Assembly: GCA_937922795.1 (NCBI GenBank)
Contig: CALAJK010000110.1
Location: 1 to 39,506, forward strand
Source: an uncultured Anaerolineae bacterium
GTDB lineage: Bacteria; Chloroflexota; Anaerolineae; Aggregatilineales; Phototrophicaceae
Direction: 5' to 3'
DNA length: 39,506 nt
In this document: in pieces, positions 8,979 to 17,953 of the stretch
Numbering within the stretch: position 1 is the first letter of the stretch
Layout of the letters: every line of letters starts with the position of its first letter
Notes under the pieces: generated by a model
What the model was told of the DNA's origin: nothing
Database searches by the model: none
What the model saw: only the letters and a program-made list of their open reading frames with translations
Made by a program: the position numbers and the translations under genes

Positions 8979-9457
8979 CGTCGAAGTTGGGCAATCTAGG
9001 TATCGTCACAACCACCCTCGAAGAGGCGGTCAATTGGGGCCGCACCGGAGCGATGTGGCCGCTGCTGTTCGGCCTGGCCTGCTGTGCCATCGAGATGATG
9101 AGCACGCAGGCGTCGCACTACGACATGTCGCGCTTCGGCATGGAGCTGAACCGCGCCAGCCCGCGCCAGAGCGACCTGCTGATCGTGGCCGGGCGCGTCA
9201 CCCGCAAGATGGCGCCGGTCATTCGCCAGTTGTACGACCAGATGGCCGCACCCAAGTGGGTCATCTCGATGGGCGACTGCGCTTCATGCAGCGGCGTGTA
9301 CAACAACTACGCGCTGGTGCAGGGCGTGGATGAGATCATCCCGGTGGATGTGTACGTGGCCGGCTGCCCGCCGCGCCCGGAACAGCTCATCCACGGCATC
9401 TTGACGCTGCACGAAAAGGTGCGCGGCGAACGCATCGCGCACTGGGCCACCAACTAA
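8969..9457 (+). CDS. nuoB: NADH-quinone oxidoreductase subunit B
   Basis: This 162-residue subunit carries cluster N2, the last [4Fe-4S] centre before quinone. The ligands are visible as the adjacent Cys38-Cys39 ([10 protein letters not shown]), Cys104 (GDCASCSG) and Cys133 ([10 protein letters not shown]). I chose ATG 8969, preceded by GAAGAAGG at 8951-8958, over an upstream GTG at 8948 that would add seven residues unlike the family. The gene overlaps the end of nuoA and is followed 18 bases later by nuoC. The protein belongs to the cytoplasmic connecting arm with NuoC, NuoD and NuoI. Confidence 0.97.
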   Translation: MGITSKLGNLGIVTTTLEEAVNWGRTGAMWPLLFGLACCAIEMMSTQASHYDMSRFGMELNRASPRQSDLLIVAGRVTRKMAPVIRQLYDQMAAPKWVISMGDCASCSGVYNNYALVQGVDEIIPVDVYVAGCPPRPEQLIHGILTLHEKVRGERIAHWATN

Positions 9458-9475
9458 ACTCATAAAGGACAGCAC

Positions 9476-10027
9476 ATGACCGGCATTCCTCAAGCCCTTG
9501 ACCCGGCCGCTGCGGTGCGCGCAGCGCTGCCGGAGGCGGTGCAGGATGTGATCGAGTTTCGCGGCGAAACCACGCTGGTGATCGCCCGGCCGCACATCGT
9601 GGCCGCCTGCCGCTTCCTGCGCGACACGCGCGGGCTGGTCTACAACTATCTGTCGGACATCAGCGCAGTGGACTATCTGGAGCCGTATGGCGGCTGGGGC
9701 GACCGGCCTGAACGCTTCGCCCTGGCGTATCACCTGCTGTCGATGCTGTACTTCCGCCGGCTGCGGCTGAAGGTCTACGTCCCGGAAGACGATCCGGTGG
9801 TGGATACCGTCACCCCGGTCTGGCCGGGCGCGAACTGGCTGGAGCGCGAGATCGCCGATATGATGGGCATCCGCTTCGCCGGCCATCCAGACCCGCGCCG
9901 GCTGATGATGCCCGAAGACTGGAACGGCCACCCGCACCGCCGCGACTATCCGCTCGGCTATGAGACGATCATGTTCTCGTTCAACGTGGACGAGATCATG
10001 AAGCACAAGCCGTTCGCCAAAGAATGA
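9476..10027 (+). CDS. nuoC: NADH-quinone oxidoreductase subunit C
   Basis: The 183-residue product is the 30-kDa-type subunit of the connecting arm and has no cofactor. The family core is clear: FLRDTRGLVYNYLSDISAVDY, then the HLLSMLYFRRLRLKVYVPEDDP strand region and the signature WPGANWLEREIADMMGIRFAGHPDPRRL, followed by HPHRRDYPLGYE. It is a free-standing gene and not fused to nuoD as in some enterobacteria. AAAGGA precedes the ATG. The nuoD start follows after 19 bases. Confidence 0.97.
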   Translation: MTGIPQALDPAAAVRAALPEAVQDVIEFRGETTLVIARPHIVAACRFLRDTRGLVYNYLSDISAVDYLEPYGGWGDRPERFALAYHLLSMLYFRRLRLKVYVPEDDPVVDTVTPVWPGANWLEREIADMMGIRFAGHPDPRRLMMPEDWNGHPHRRDYPLGYETIMFSFNVDEIMKHKPFAKE

Positions 10028-10046
10028 GCCTGGGAGATGACGCGCT

Positions 10047-11306
10047 ATGGCAATAGCAACGGCCAAAAATGAGCAGGTTGCCCGCTGGGAAGGCAATATC
10101 GAGGAGCTGCGCGGCCTGGTCAGCGAACGCGCCTTCACCGGCGAGACGATGCTGCTCAACATGGGGCCGCACCACCCCAGCACTCACGGCGTGCTGCGCG
10201 TGCTGCTGGAACTGGACGGCGAGCAGATCGTGAGCTGCCTGCCCGATGTCGGTTATCTGCACACCGGCATCGAGAAAAACATGGAGCACAAGACCTACGA
10301 AAAGTGCGTCACGCTCACCGACCGCATGGATTACCTGGCGCCGATGTCCAACAACATGGCGTTCTGCCTGGCGGTCGAGAAGCTGGTCGACCTGGACGTG
10401 CCCGAACGCGCCCAGATCATCCGCGTCATCGGCCTGGAGCTGACGCGCATCAACAGCCACCTGGTGTGGCTGGGCACGCACGCGCTCGACCTGGGCGCGA
10501 TGAGCGTATTCCTGTACTGCTTCCGCGAGCGCGAATACATCCTGGAGATGTTCGAGATCCTCTCCGGCCAGCGCATGATGACCAGCTACATCCGCCCCGG
10601 CGGCGTGTGGCGCGATATCCCGCCGGAGTTCATGCCCAAGCTCCAGCAGTTCTTGGAGTATTTCCCACCCCGGATTGACGACTACGAAAAGCTGCTGACC
10701 AACAACCCGCTGTGGATTGACCGCACCCAGGGCATCGGCATCATCGAGCCGGAGACGGCGCTGGCGTGGGGCGTGTCTGGCCCCAGCCTGCGCGGCAGCG
10801 GCATCAACTGGGACTTACGCAAGGCCATGCCCTACAGCGGCTACGAACAGTACGATTTCGATGTGCCGGTGGGCGAACACGGCGACGTATACGACCGCTT
10901 CTTAGTCCGCATCCGCGAGATGCGCGAGAGCGTGAAGATCCTGCGGCAGGCGGCGGCGCGGCTGCCGGCCAAAGGCCCATTCCGTTCGAACAACCGCAAG
11001 TTTGTGCCGCCGCCTCGCAGCGAGTTGGGACAGAGCATGGAGGCGGTCATCCACCACTTCAAACTGTGGACGGAGGGTTTCTCCGCGCCCGACCAGGAAG
11101 TGTTCGTGGCCATCGAAAGCCCGCGCGGCGAGGTGAGCGTGTACCTGCACGGCACCGGCGGCAACCGTCCCCGCCGGGTGCACTACAAGACGCCGTCCTT
11201 CATGCACATTGGTGCGCTGCCGGTGATGACCCAGGGACACTTGATCGCCGACTTGGTGGCGATCATCGGCAGCATTGACATCGTGCTGGGCGACTGTGAC
11301 CGCTGA
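10047..11306 (+). CDS. nuoD: NADH-quinone oxidoreductase subunit D
   Basis: The product has 419 residues and is the 49-kDa-type subunit that shapes the quinone pocket with NuoB. It shows MGPHHPSTHGVLR near residue 40 (the conserved His that contacts quinone lies here), GYLHTGIEKNME, GTHALDLGAMS and the C-terminal GDCDR. The two CxxC pairs of related [NiFe] hydrogenase large subunits are absent, which confirms a complex I subunit. GGGAG lies upstream of the ATG at 10047. NuoD has no cofactor of its own and acts on the cytoplasmic side. Confidence 0.97.
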   Translation: MAIATAKNEQVARWEGNIEELRGLVSERAFTGETMLLNMGPHHPSTHGVLRVLLELDGEQIVSCLPDVGYLHTGIEKNMEHKTYEKCVTLTDRMDYLAPMSNNMAFCLAVEKLVDLDVPERAQIIRVIGLELTRINSHLVWLGTHALDLGAMSVFLYCFREREYILEMFEILSGQRMMTSYIRPGGVWRDIPPEFMPKLQQFLEYFPPRIDDYEKLLTNNPLWIDRTQGIGIIEPETALAWGVSGPSLRGSGINWDLRKAMPYSGYEQYDFDVPVGEHGDVYDRFLVRIREMRESVKILRQAAARLPAKGPFRSNNRKFVPPPRSELGQSMEAVIHHFKLWTEGFSAPDQEVFVAIESPRGEVSVYLHGTGGNRPRRVHYKTPSFMHIGALPVMTQGHLIADLVAIIGSIDIVLGDCDR

Positions 11307-11371
11307 GTAGGTTGAACCGAGAGATTGGTGAGGGCGCGCGCGACCGCGCCCTTACGTTGAGGGATGATCGT

Positions 11372-11896
11372 ATGTCATTGACCGATAAGAAGTACGCCAA
11401 GCGCATCGAAGCCGCTTTCGCTAAGTACCCTGACAAGCGGTCAGCGGTCATGCCGCTGCTGTACCTGGCTCAAGAGGAATACGGCTGGGTCAGCCCGGAG
11501 GGCATCCACGAAGTGGCCGAACTGTGCGGTCTGGATCCCACTCAGGTGCGGTCGATCGCCGGCTTCTACACCATGTATTCCGAGAAGCCCAAAGGCCAGT
11601 ACTGGCTGCACGTCTGCACCGATCTCGCCTGCGCGCTGCGCGGGGCCGACCAATTCTACGCCGAACTGCTGGAAGACCTGGGCATCCAGGACGGCGAAAC
11701 GACCGCCGACGGCCTGTTCACCGTCGAACATGTGATGTGCCTGGGGGCCTGTGATCGCGCCCCTATGCTCCAGTGCAACTTCCACTTTCACGAGAACCTC
11801 GACCGGGACAAAATGCGGGCGCTCATCGACAAGTGGCGCGCCGAAGCCAAACAGCACATGAAGACATCCGGCGGCAGCGAACGCGCTGGCGACTGA
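11372..11896 (+). CDS. nuoE: NADH-quinone oxidoreductase subunit E
   Basis: This 174-residue thioredoxin-fold ferredoxin of the NADH-oxidising module carries the N1a [2Fe-2S] cluster. The ligands are Cys82 and Cys87 (VCTDLAC) and Cys123 and Cys127 (MCLGAC). The family's helical N-terminus (AVMPLLYLAQEEYGWVS) is present. I start at 11372, preceded by GAGGGATG, rather than at 11312, because the 20 extra residues of the longer form are unlike the family and the shorter start has the better site. It precedes nuoF by 23 bases, as expected for partners in the peripheral arm. Confidence 0.95.
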   Translation: MSLTDKKYAKRIEAAFAKYPDKRSAVMPLLYLAQEEYGWVSPEGIHEVAELCGLDPTQVRSIAGFYTMYSEKPKGQYWLHVCTDLACALRGADQFYAELLEDLGIQDGETTADGLFTVEHVMCLGACDRAPMLQCNFHFHENLDRDKMRALIDKWRAEAKQHMKTSGGSERAGD

Positions 11897-11919
11897 GCCG
11901 GAAGACAGGGAACGCGACC

Positions 11920-13248
11920 ATGCAGCAGCAGTATATCTTGTTACGCGGTAGAGAAATCCCCGACATCTGGAAGCTGGATGTCTACCTGAAGCACGGCGGC
12001 TACGAAGCGCTGAAGAAAGCGCTGACGATGAAGCCGTCCGAGGTGATTGATGTGGTGAAGGCCTCCAACCTGCGCGGGCGCGGCGGCGCAGGCTTCCCGA
12101 CCGGCGTCAAGTGGAGCTTCATCCCCCAGAACGAGCCGATCAAGTATGTGGTGGTCAACGCCGACGAGAGCGAGACCGGCACCTTCAAAGACCGCGAGAT
12201 CATGGAGACCAACCCGCACCAAATGTTGGAAGGCGCGCTCATCGCCGCCTGGGCCATTCAGGCCAAAGCGGTCTACATCTACGCGCGCGGCGAGTACTGG
12301 GACCTGACCCACGCGCTGGACGAGCGCATCAAGGAGGCCGCGGAAGCGGGCTTCATCGGCGACAACATCCTGGGGTCGGGCTGGTCATGCTCGGTGTACA
12401 CGCATCTGGGCGCGGGCGCGTACATCTGCGGCGAGGAGAGCGCGCTGCTGGAGAGCCTGGAGGGCAAGCTCGGCCAGCCGCGGGTGCGCCCGCCGTTCCC
12501 AGCGCAGAAGGGCGGCGGTCTGTACGGTGAGCCGACGGTCGTCAACAACGTCGAGACGCTGACCAACGTGCCCTGGATCATCCTCAACGGCGCTGAAGCC
12601 TACCAGAAGATCGGCACGCCGCAGAGCGCCGGCACCAAGATCTTCTGCGTCAGCGGCCACGTGGTCAAGCCCGGCAACTACGAGCTGCCGCTGGGCGTCA
12701 CCTTCCGCGAATTGATCTTCGACCACGCCGGCGGTATCCCCGGCGGGCGGCAGATCAAGGGCATCCTGCCGTCGGGCGGCTCTGGGCCGATCGTGCCGGC
12801 CACCGACGCAGTGCTGGACACGCCGCTGACCTATGAGGACATGCAGAAGATCAACACGATCTTGGGCTCGGCCTCGATCATCGTCATCGATGAGACCGTC
12901 GACATGACCTGGGTGGCCGCCCGCGTCACCAAGTTCTTCAAGCACGAAAGCTGCGGCAAGTGCACCCCCTGCCGCGAAGGCACGTATTGGCTGGACAAGG
13001 TGTTGGATCGTATCATGGCCGGCGAAGGCAAGCCGTCTGATGTGGAGCTGATCAACAACATCGCCCGCAACATGGCCGGCATGACGCTGTGCGCGTTGGG
13101 CGACTTCGCCGCCAACCCGATCATCCACACGATCAAGAATTTCCCGGAGGACTTCTACAAGCACGTCCGGGCTGAAGAGGCGAAGCCGGCTGCTAAACCG
13201 GCGGGGCGCGGCAAAGCTCGCGAAGCCGCCCCAGTCGCCGGGGATTAA
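11920..13248 (+). CDS. nuoF: NADH-quinone oxidoreductase subunit F
   Basis: This 442-residue subunit oxidises NADH through FMN and passes electrons to cluster N3. Residues 51-60 (LRGRGGAGFP) form the glycine-rich NADH/FMN loop and NADESETGTFKDRE (80-93) binds FMN. The N3 [4Fe-4S] ligands are Cys345, Cys348 and Cys351 (SCGKCTPC) with Cys391. The last 25 residues are an Ala/Lys/Pro-rich tail beyond the usual end. I start at 11920 behind GACAGGG; the open frame back to 11773 lies inside nuoE and is not coding. The next gene, eight bases on, is a small TPR-like orf and not nuoG. Confidence 0.97.
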   Translation: MQQQYILLRGREIPDIWKLDVYLKHGGYEALKKALTMKPSEVIDVVKASNLRGRGGAGFPTGVKWSFIPQNEPIKYVVVNADESETGTFKDREIMETNPHQMLEGALIAAWAIQAKAVYIYARGEYWDLTHALDERIKEAAEAGFIGDNILGSGWSCSVYTHLGAGAYICGEESALLESLEGKLGQPRVRPPFPAQKGGGLYGEPTVVNNVETLTNVPWIILNGAEAYQKIGTPQSAGTKIFCVSGHVVKPGNYELPLGVTFRELIFDHAGGIPGGRQIKGILPSGGSGPIVPATDAVLDTPLTYEDMQKINTILGSASIIVIDETVDMTWVAARVTKFFKHESCGKCTPCREGTYWLDKVLDRIMAGEGKPSDVELINNIARNMAGMTLCALGDFAANPIIHTIKNFPEDFYKHVRAEEAKPAAKPAGRGKAREAAPVAGD

Positions 13249-13256
13249 AGCACATC

Positions 13257-13712
13257 ATGATGGAGGACGCCCCACCCGTTCCGGACTCCGGTCTGGCGGC
13301 CGAAGCCCACGACGCGCAGCGCGTGGGCCGAAGCCGCCTGCGAGAGTGGCGGCGCTGGCTGCGCGCCCGTCTGCGCGGCGGCCCAACCGAGGACGTGGCG
13401 GCGCGGTTGGCGACGCTGGCGCAGGCCATCGAAACCCACCCCGACGCGCCCACCAACTATGTGCTGCGCGGCGAGCTGCGGCTGGCGCTAGGCGATCCGG
13501 CGGCGGCCGCTGCTGATTTCCACCAGGCGTTGGAGTGGGCCGAGCGCGCGCTGGCGACCAGCGCCTGGGGCATCATCGCCCAGGCTGCCCGCGACCGGGC
13601 GCTGGCGGGACTGGCGCAGGCTGAACGACAGATGAAGCTTCGACGACCGGACGAATTTAGACTACACTATCCGGCACGTTCCGAGGATGTGAGCGAGATG
13701 GAGCGATGGTAG
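13257..13712 (+). CDS. Small TPR-like protein of unknown function inside the nuo operon
   Basis: The 151-residue product has an N-terminal Arg-rich stretch (residues 24-42) and then helices with the TPR spacing: NYVLRGELRLALGDPAAAAADFHQALEWAERAL at about 68-100. This reads as one or two TPR motifs (A at position 8, G at 15, A at 20 and 27). No membrane segment, cofactor motif or catalytic motif is visible. It begins eight bases after nuoF and its last seven bases overlap the nuoG start, so translation is probably coupled to both. It is not one of the fourteen standard subunits. An assembly factor or accessory subunit of the NADH module is the natural guess, but this is inferred from position only. 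It appears to be a real gene because the operon spacing depends on it. Confidence 0.75.
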   Translation: MMEDAPPVPDSGLAAEAHDAQRVGRSRLREWRRWLRARLRGGPTEDVAARLATLAQAIETHPDAPTNYVLRGELRLALGDPAAAAADFHQALEWAERALATSAWGIIAQAARDRALAGLAQAERQMKLRRPDEFRLHYPARSEDVSEMERW

Positions 13713-16210
13713 CGAATATCACCAAGACCGTCACGATCTACATTGATGACCAGGCCTATCAGGTTGAAGCCGGGGCGAACCTGGTGGCTGTCGCCAAGTG
13801 GCACGCCGACAACGACATTCCAGTATTTTGTTACCACCCCAAGATGTCTCCGGTCGGCATGTGCCGAATGTGCCTGGTGGAGATGGGCAGCGTCGAGCGC
13901 GACCGCGCCACCGGCGAGGTGATCCTGGACGAGCAGGGCAAGCCGAAGGTGCGCTGGATGCCCAAGCTGCAAACCGCCTGCACCACCCGCGCTGCCGAAG
14001 GCCTGGTGATCCGCACCAACACGCCGGCGGTCGCGGATGCCCGTCGCAACGTGATCGAATTTCTGCTCACCAGCCACCCGCTGGACTGCCCGATCTGCGA
14101 CAAGGGCGGCGAGTGCCCGCTGCAGAACTTGACGATGGCGCACGGCCCTGGCGTCAGCCGCATGGCGTTCAGCGACAAGATGAAGCTGGACAAGCACGTG
14201 CCGTTGGGCGACCTGATCTTCTTAGACGAAGAGCGCTGCATCCAGTGCGCCCGCTGTGTGCGCTATCAAGATGAGATCGTCGGCGACCCGGTGCTGGCCT
14301 TCCATGAGCGCGGGCGTTCGCTTCAGATCATCACCAACAGCGATCCCGGCTTCGACTCGTATTTCTCCGGCAACACCACCGACATCTGCCCGGTGGGCGC
14401 GCTGACCACCGCCGACTTCCGCTTCGGCGCGCGCCCGTGGGAGCTGACCGAAGTGCCGAGCATCTGCCCGCACTGCCCGGTCGGCTGCAACATCAGCCTG
14501 AGCACGCGGCTCGACCGCGATTTCGGCGGGCGGGTGGTCATCAAGCGGGTGATGCCGCGCCAAAATGAGCAGGTCAATGAGATCTGGATCTGCGACAAAG
14601 GCCGCTTCGGCCACCACTTCACCCGCAGCCCGCAGCGGCTGATGCAGCCGATGGTGCGCGAGCCGAGCGGCCGTTTGACGGGCAAATCCTGGAATGACGC
14701 GCTGCAGGCGGCTGCCGCCGCGCTGCAAGCCGCCGGCGGCGACGTGGCGGCCATCGCCGGCAGCGGCATGACCAACGAAGACCTGTGGGCGCTGCGCCAG
14801 CTCCTGGCCGGGCTGGGCAGCAGCCGGCTGGCCGCCTGGCCGCCGACCCACGGCGGCGCCGAGATCGTCGCCCAGGTGGGGGTAGGCCAGGGCACGAATC
14901 TAGGCCGGCTCGGTCAGGGCGACGCCGTCCTGATCATCGCCAGCGATCTAGAAGAAGAAGCGCCAGTGTGGCGGCTGCGCCTCAAGCAGGCGCACGACCG
15001 GGGCGCTTACCTGGTGGTGATGAACGCCCGCGCCACCCGCATGGACGATTTCGCCGACGAGACGATCCGCTACGACATCGGCGAGGCCGCCCAGGCGCTG
15101 GCCGGGTTGAAGGCCAGCTATCCGGAGTACGCGCAGAAGCTGGCCGACGCTGCCAATCTGGTGATCGTGGCCGGGGCGGAAGGGCTGACGCTGGACGGCA
15201 GCCGCGCCTTGATGCAGGCTGCCGCCAATTTCCTGATCGAGACCGGCCACGTGGGCAGGCCGAACAACGGCCTGTTGGCCACCTTCCCCGGCGCGAACTA
15301 CATGGGGCTGCACTACCTGGGCTACACGCCGGAAGCGGCGCTGGACATCGCCCACAAGCCGCCGAAAGCGCTGATCATCGCTCAGGCTGATGTGCTGGCC
15401 GACGACCCGCAGGCCGCCGACTGGCTGGCGCAGGTCGAGACGGTCATCAGCTTCGACTTGTTCGCCGATGAAGACGCCAGCCGATTCGCCAAGATCGTCC
15501 TGCCGATCCAGAGCTTCGCCGAGCGCGACGGCTCGTTCGTCAGCGGCGAGCGTCGGGTACAGCGGTTCTACACCGGCCAGGGGCCGATGGGCGAGTCGCT
15601 GCCGGCCTGGCAGGCGTTCTCGCGGTTGGGCGAACGGCTGGGCCAGGGGCGCGCCAAGCTGTCCGCCGCGGCCGTGATGCAAGAGATCGCGGCGCAGGTG
15701 CCGGCTTTTGCTGGCGCGACCTACCGCGACCTGGCCAAAGTTGAGCGGCAGTTCCCGGATGTGGGCGGGGTTGACCTGTACTACGGCGGCACTGCCTATC
15801 AGAACAAGGGCGGGCTGGGCGTGCAGATCCCGACGGCCGCCGACCGCGGCGAGACGGTGACCCCGTACCCCGCGCCCGCGAGCGCCGCCCCGCGCGCCGG
15901 CCGCGGCAAGCTGCTGATCGTCCCGACCACCCGCCTCTACAACCGTGAGCGCACGTTCCAGCCGAGCGCGCTGGTGCACCCGCGCGTGCCGGCGGCATAT
16001 GTCGAGATCCACAGCGCTGACGCCAAGAAGCTGGGCATCCAAGATGGCGACTTCGTTCAGATCGCCGTCGCCGATGCGCCGACGCTGCGCGCCCGCGCCC
16101 ATGTCAACGGCGGCGCGCCGCAGGGCGCGGTCATCGTGCCGCGCCACCTGAGCGAGACGGCGGCCCCGCTGGTCGTTTCCGTTGGTGAAGTCCGCAAAGC
16201 AGAAGGGTAG
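13706..16210 (+). CDS. nuoG: NADH-quinone oxidoreductase subunit G
   Basis: The 834-residue product carries most of the iron-sulfur wire in the peripheral arm. The N-terminal ferredoxin domain binds N1b through Cys42, Cys53, Cys56 and Cys92. The next domain holds His124, Cys128, Cys131 and Cys137 (N5), then Cys178, Cys181, Cys184 and Cys228 (N4). A further set, Cys254-x2-Cys257-x3-Cys261 with Cys296, matches the extra N7 cluster found in some bacteria such as Thermus and E. coli but lost in mitochondria. The molybdopterin-oxidoreductase-like region and a C-terminal dinucleotide-type domain follow without catalytic function. The first ferredoxin domain has a loop of about 20 extra residues (61-84). 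The ATG at 13706 lies inside the end of the TPR-like orf, and nuoH starts four bases after its stop. Confidence 0.96.
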   Translation: MVANITKTVTIYIDDQAYQVEAGANLVAVAKWHADNDIPVFCYHPKMSPVGMCRMCLVEMGSVERDRATGEVILDEQGKPKVRWMPKLQTACTTRAAEGLVIRTNTPAVADARRNVIEFLLTSHPLDCPICDKGGECPLQNLTMAHGPGVSRMAFSDKMKLDKHVPLGDLIFLDEERCIQCARCVRYQDEIVGDPVLAFHERGRSLQIITNSDPGFDSYFSGNTTDICPVGALTTADFRFGARPWELTEVPSICPHCPVGCNISLSTRLDRDFGGRVVIKRVMPRQNEQVNEIWICDKGRFGHHFTRSPQRLMQPMVREPSGRLTGKSWNDALQAAAAALQAAGGDVAAIAGSGMTNEDLWALRQLLAGLGSSRLAAWPPTHGGAEIVAQVGVGQGTNLGRLGQGDAVLIIASDLEEEAPVWRLRLKQAHDRGAYLVVMNARATRMDDFADETIRYDIGEAAQALAGLKASYPEYAQKLADAANLVIVAGAEGLTLDGSRALMQAAANFLIETGHVGRPNNGLLATFPGANYMGLHYLGYTPEAALDIAHKPPKALIIAQADVLADDPQAADWLAQVETVISFDLFADEDASRFAKIVLPIQSFAERDGSFVSGERRVQRFYTGQGPMGESLPAWQAFSRLGERLGQGRAKLSAAAVMQEIAAQVPAFAGATYRDLAKVERQFPDVGGVDLYYGGTAYQNKGGLGVQIPTAADRGETVTPYPAPASAAPRAGRGKLLIVPTTRLYNRERTFQPSALVHPRVPAAYVEIHSADAKKLGIQDGDFVQIAVADAPTLRARAHVNGGAPQGAVIVPRHLSETAAPLVVSVGEVRKAEG

Positions 16211-16213
16211 GCT

Positions 16214-17896
16214 ATGAAACCTGCACGCATCCTGCTCACCGTCATCGGAGTGATTTTCGCGGCGCTGCTGGTGTTGGGCGTGCTGACCGCGCCAGTAGAT
16301 ACGCTGGCCAAGCTGATCATCCTGGCGGCGTCGGCGGTCATCGTCGGCGGCGTGTCGCTGTTCCGCCGGCCGGGCGTGACCGCGCTGACGTTGGTCATCG
16401 TCGCGCTGCTGGCGCTGGTCATCGTCAATATCAACGGCATCATCGCCTGGATTGGCGGCGCGCTGACCTTCCTGTTCGAGCCGAGCACGCGCCTCGGCGA
16501 CGCCGAAATCGTGGTATGCCGGGCAGACTCGACCTGCTCGGTGATCCATGCGGTGGTCTTCTCGATCGTGCTGCTGCTGGTGTTCATCACCGGTTTCGCC
16601 TACACCACGCTGCTGGAGCGGCGCTTCATCGCCTGGTTCCAGCACCGGGTGGGGCCGAACCGCGTCGGACCGCTGGGGCTGCTCCAGCCGCTGGCCGACG
16701 CCATCAAGCTGATCTTCAAAGAAGACATCGTGCCGGCAGGCGCGTCGAAAGCGGTGTGGCTGCTCGCGCCGATGATCAAGGTCGTGCCGGTGCTGATCGT
16801 GCTGGCGGCGCTGCCGCTGGGGCCAGATATCCTCATCCCCTGGTTCGACGGCCGGTGGTATCAAGTGCCGCTGGGCGTGGCGGATATCAACGTCGGCATC
16901 ATGTGGCTGCTGGCCATCACCAGCATCGGCACGTATGGCGTGGTGCTGGCCGGCTGGGCGAGCAACAACAAGTACGCCATGCTGGGCGGCCTGCGCGCCA
17001 GCGCCCAGATGATCAGCTATGAGCTGAGCCTGGGGCTGACGATGGCCGTCCCGATCATCATCGTCGGCAGCATGAACATCTACGACATCATCAACGCCCA
17101 GGCCAACCCGCCGATCCTCGGCTGGTTCGTATTCCAGAATCCGCTGGCGGCGGGCATCCTGATGGTGGCGCTGCTGGCCGAGGTCAATCGGTCACCGTTC
17201 GACCTGCCGGAAGCCGAACAGGAGCTGACCGCCGGCTACATGACCGAATACAGCGGCATGAAGTTCGCGTCGTTCATGATGGCTGAGTACCTGGGCATGA
17301 TCGCCATCAGCCTGATCGTCGCCTCGCTGTTCTTCGGCGGCTATCATCTGGTGCTGGTAGACCAGGTTCCGATCCTGGGGCCGCTGTTCATCATCGGCAA
17401 GGTGGTGCTGCTGCTGATCGGCATGGTGTGGGTGCGGGCCACGCTGCCGCGCATCCGCTACGACCGGCTGATGCAGTTCGGCTGGAAGATCCTGCTGCCG
17501 CTGGCGCTGCTGTCGGTGATGTGGACGGCGGTGGCGGTGGTCATCGGCGACGCTTTCCGCAGCACGCTGGTTTACGGCGTGGTGTCGGGCGTGCTGTTCG
17601 CGGCGGTGGTGGGCGGCAGCCTGTACTACCTGACGCGCTCCGGCCGCGTGGCCGAAGCGGAAGCCGCCGGCGAGGCGCTGGCCGACGACCCGATCATCAC
17701 CGGTGAACGCCGCAGCCTCGGCTGGGCGCTGCTGCAAGTGCTGGGCGGCATCCTGGGCGGCATCTTCGCCGTGATCGGTTACATCACCCGAGTTCTGGAG
17801 AATCTAGCTCAGGCCGGCGGCGCTTCTAAAGATACGGCGCTGGTCAAGTCCGACAGCGGCGGCAAAGCCGCGCGTGCCAAAGGCGCTGGCGATTGA
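16214..17896 (+). CDS. nuoH: NADH-quinone oxidoreductase subunit H with extended N- and C-termini
   Basis: The core, from about residue 112 to 445, is a normal NuoH: ERRFIAWFQHRVGPNRVGPLG, LAEVNRSPFDLPEAEQELTAGYMTEYSG and eight membrane helices around the quinone channel. The protein is 560 residues, against about 325-430 usual in the family. Residues 1-90 add three hydrophobic helices (about 7-25, 31-50, 55-85), followed by a loop with Cys102 and Cys108. After the core come another helix, a charged linker with ADDPIITGERRS, a hydrophobic segment at about 500-525 and a Lys-rich tail. The start is firm: ATG 16214 lies four bases after nuoG, with AGAAGGG in front, and the extension is in frame. 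The positive residues at the N-terminus and at RRPG (51-54) suit a cytoplasmic N-terminus, so the Cys loop would be outside. Confidence 0.93.
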   Translation: MKPARILLTVIGVIFAALLVLGVLTAPVDTLAKLIILAASAVIVGGVSLFRRPGVTALTLVIVALLALVIVNINGIIAWIGGALTFLFEPSTRLGDAEIVVCRADSTCSVIHAVVFSIVLLLVFITGFAYTTLLERRFIAWFQHRVGPNRVGPLGLLQPLADAIKLIFKEDIVPAGASKAVWLLAPMIKVVPVLIVLAALPLGPDILIPWFDGRWYQVPLGVADINVGIMWLLAITSIGTYGVVLAGWASNNKYAMLGGLRASAQMISYELSLGLTMAVPIIIVGSMNIYDIINAQANPPILGWFVFQNPLAAGILMVALLAEVNRSPFDLPEAEQELTAGYMTEYSGMKFASFMMAEYLGMIAISLIVASLFFGGYHLVLVDQVPILGPLFIIGKVVLLLIGMVWVRATLPRIRYDRLMQFGWKILLPLALLSVMWTAVAVVIGDAFRSTLVYGVVSGVLFAAVVGGSLYYLTRSGRVAEAEAAGEALADDPIITGERRSLGWALLQVLGGILGGIFAVIGYITRVLENLAQAGGASKDTALVKSDSGGKAARAKGAGD

Positions 17897-17953
17897 TGCC
17901 GTGCGGTCGCAATGTTACCAGACGCTGACGAGGGTTGAGGAGACGAGTAAGGG

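Noticed and set aside
14948..16864. Antisense open frame of 638 codons opposite nuoG and nuoH
   Set aside because: Long by chance in GC-rich coding DNA. It is full of Gln/Arg/His runs, has no family motif and lies opposite two certain subunits.
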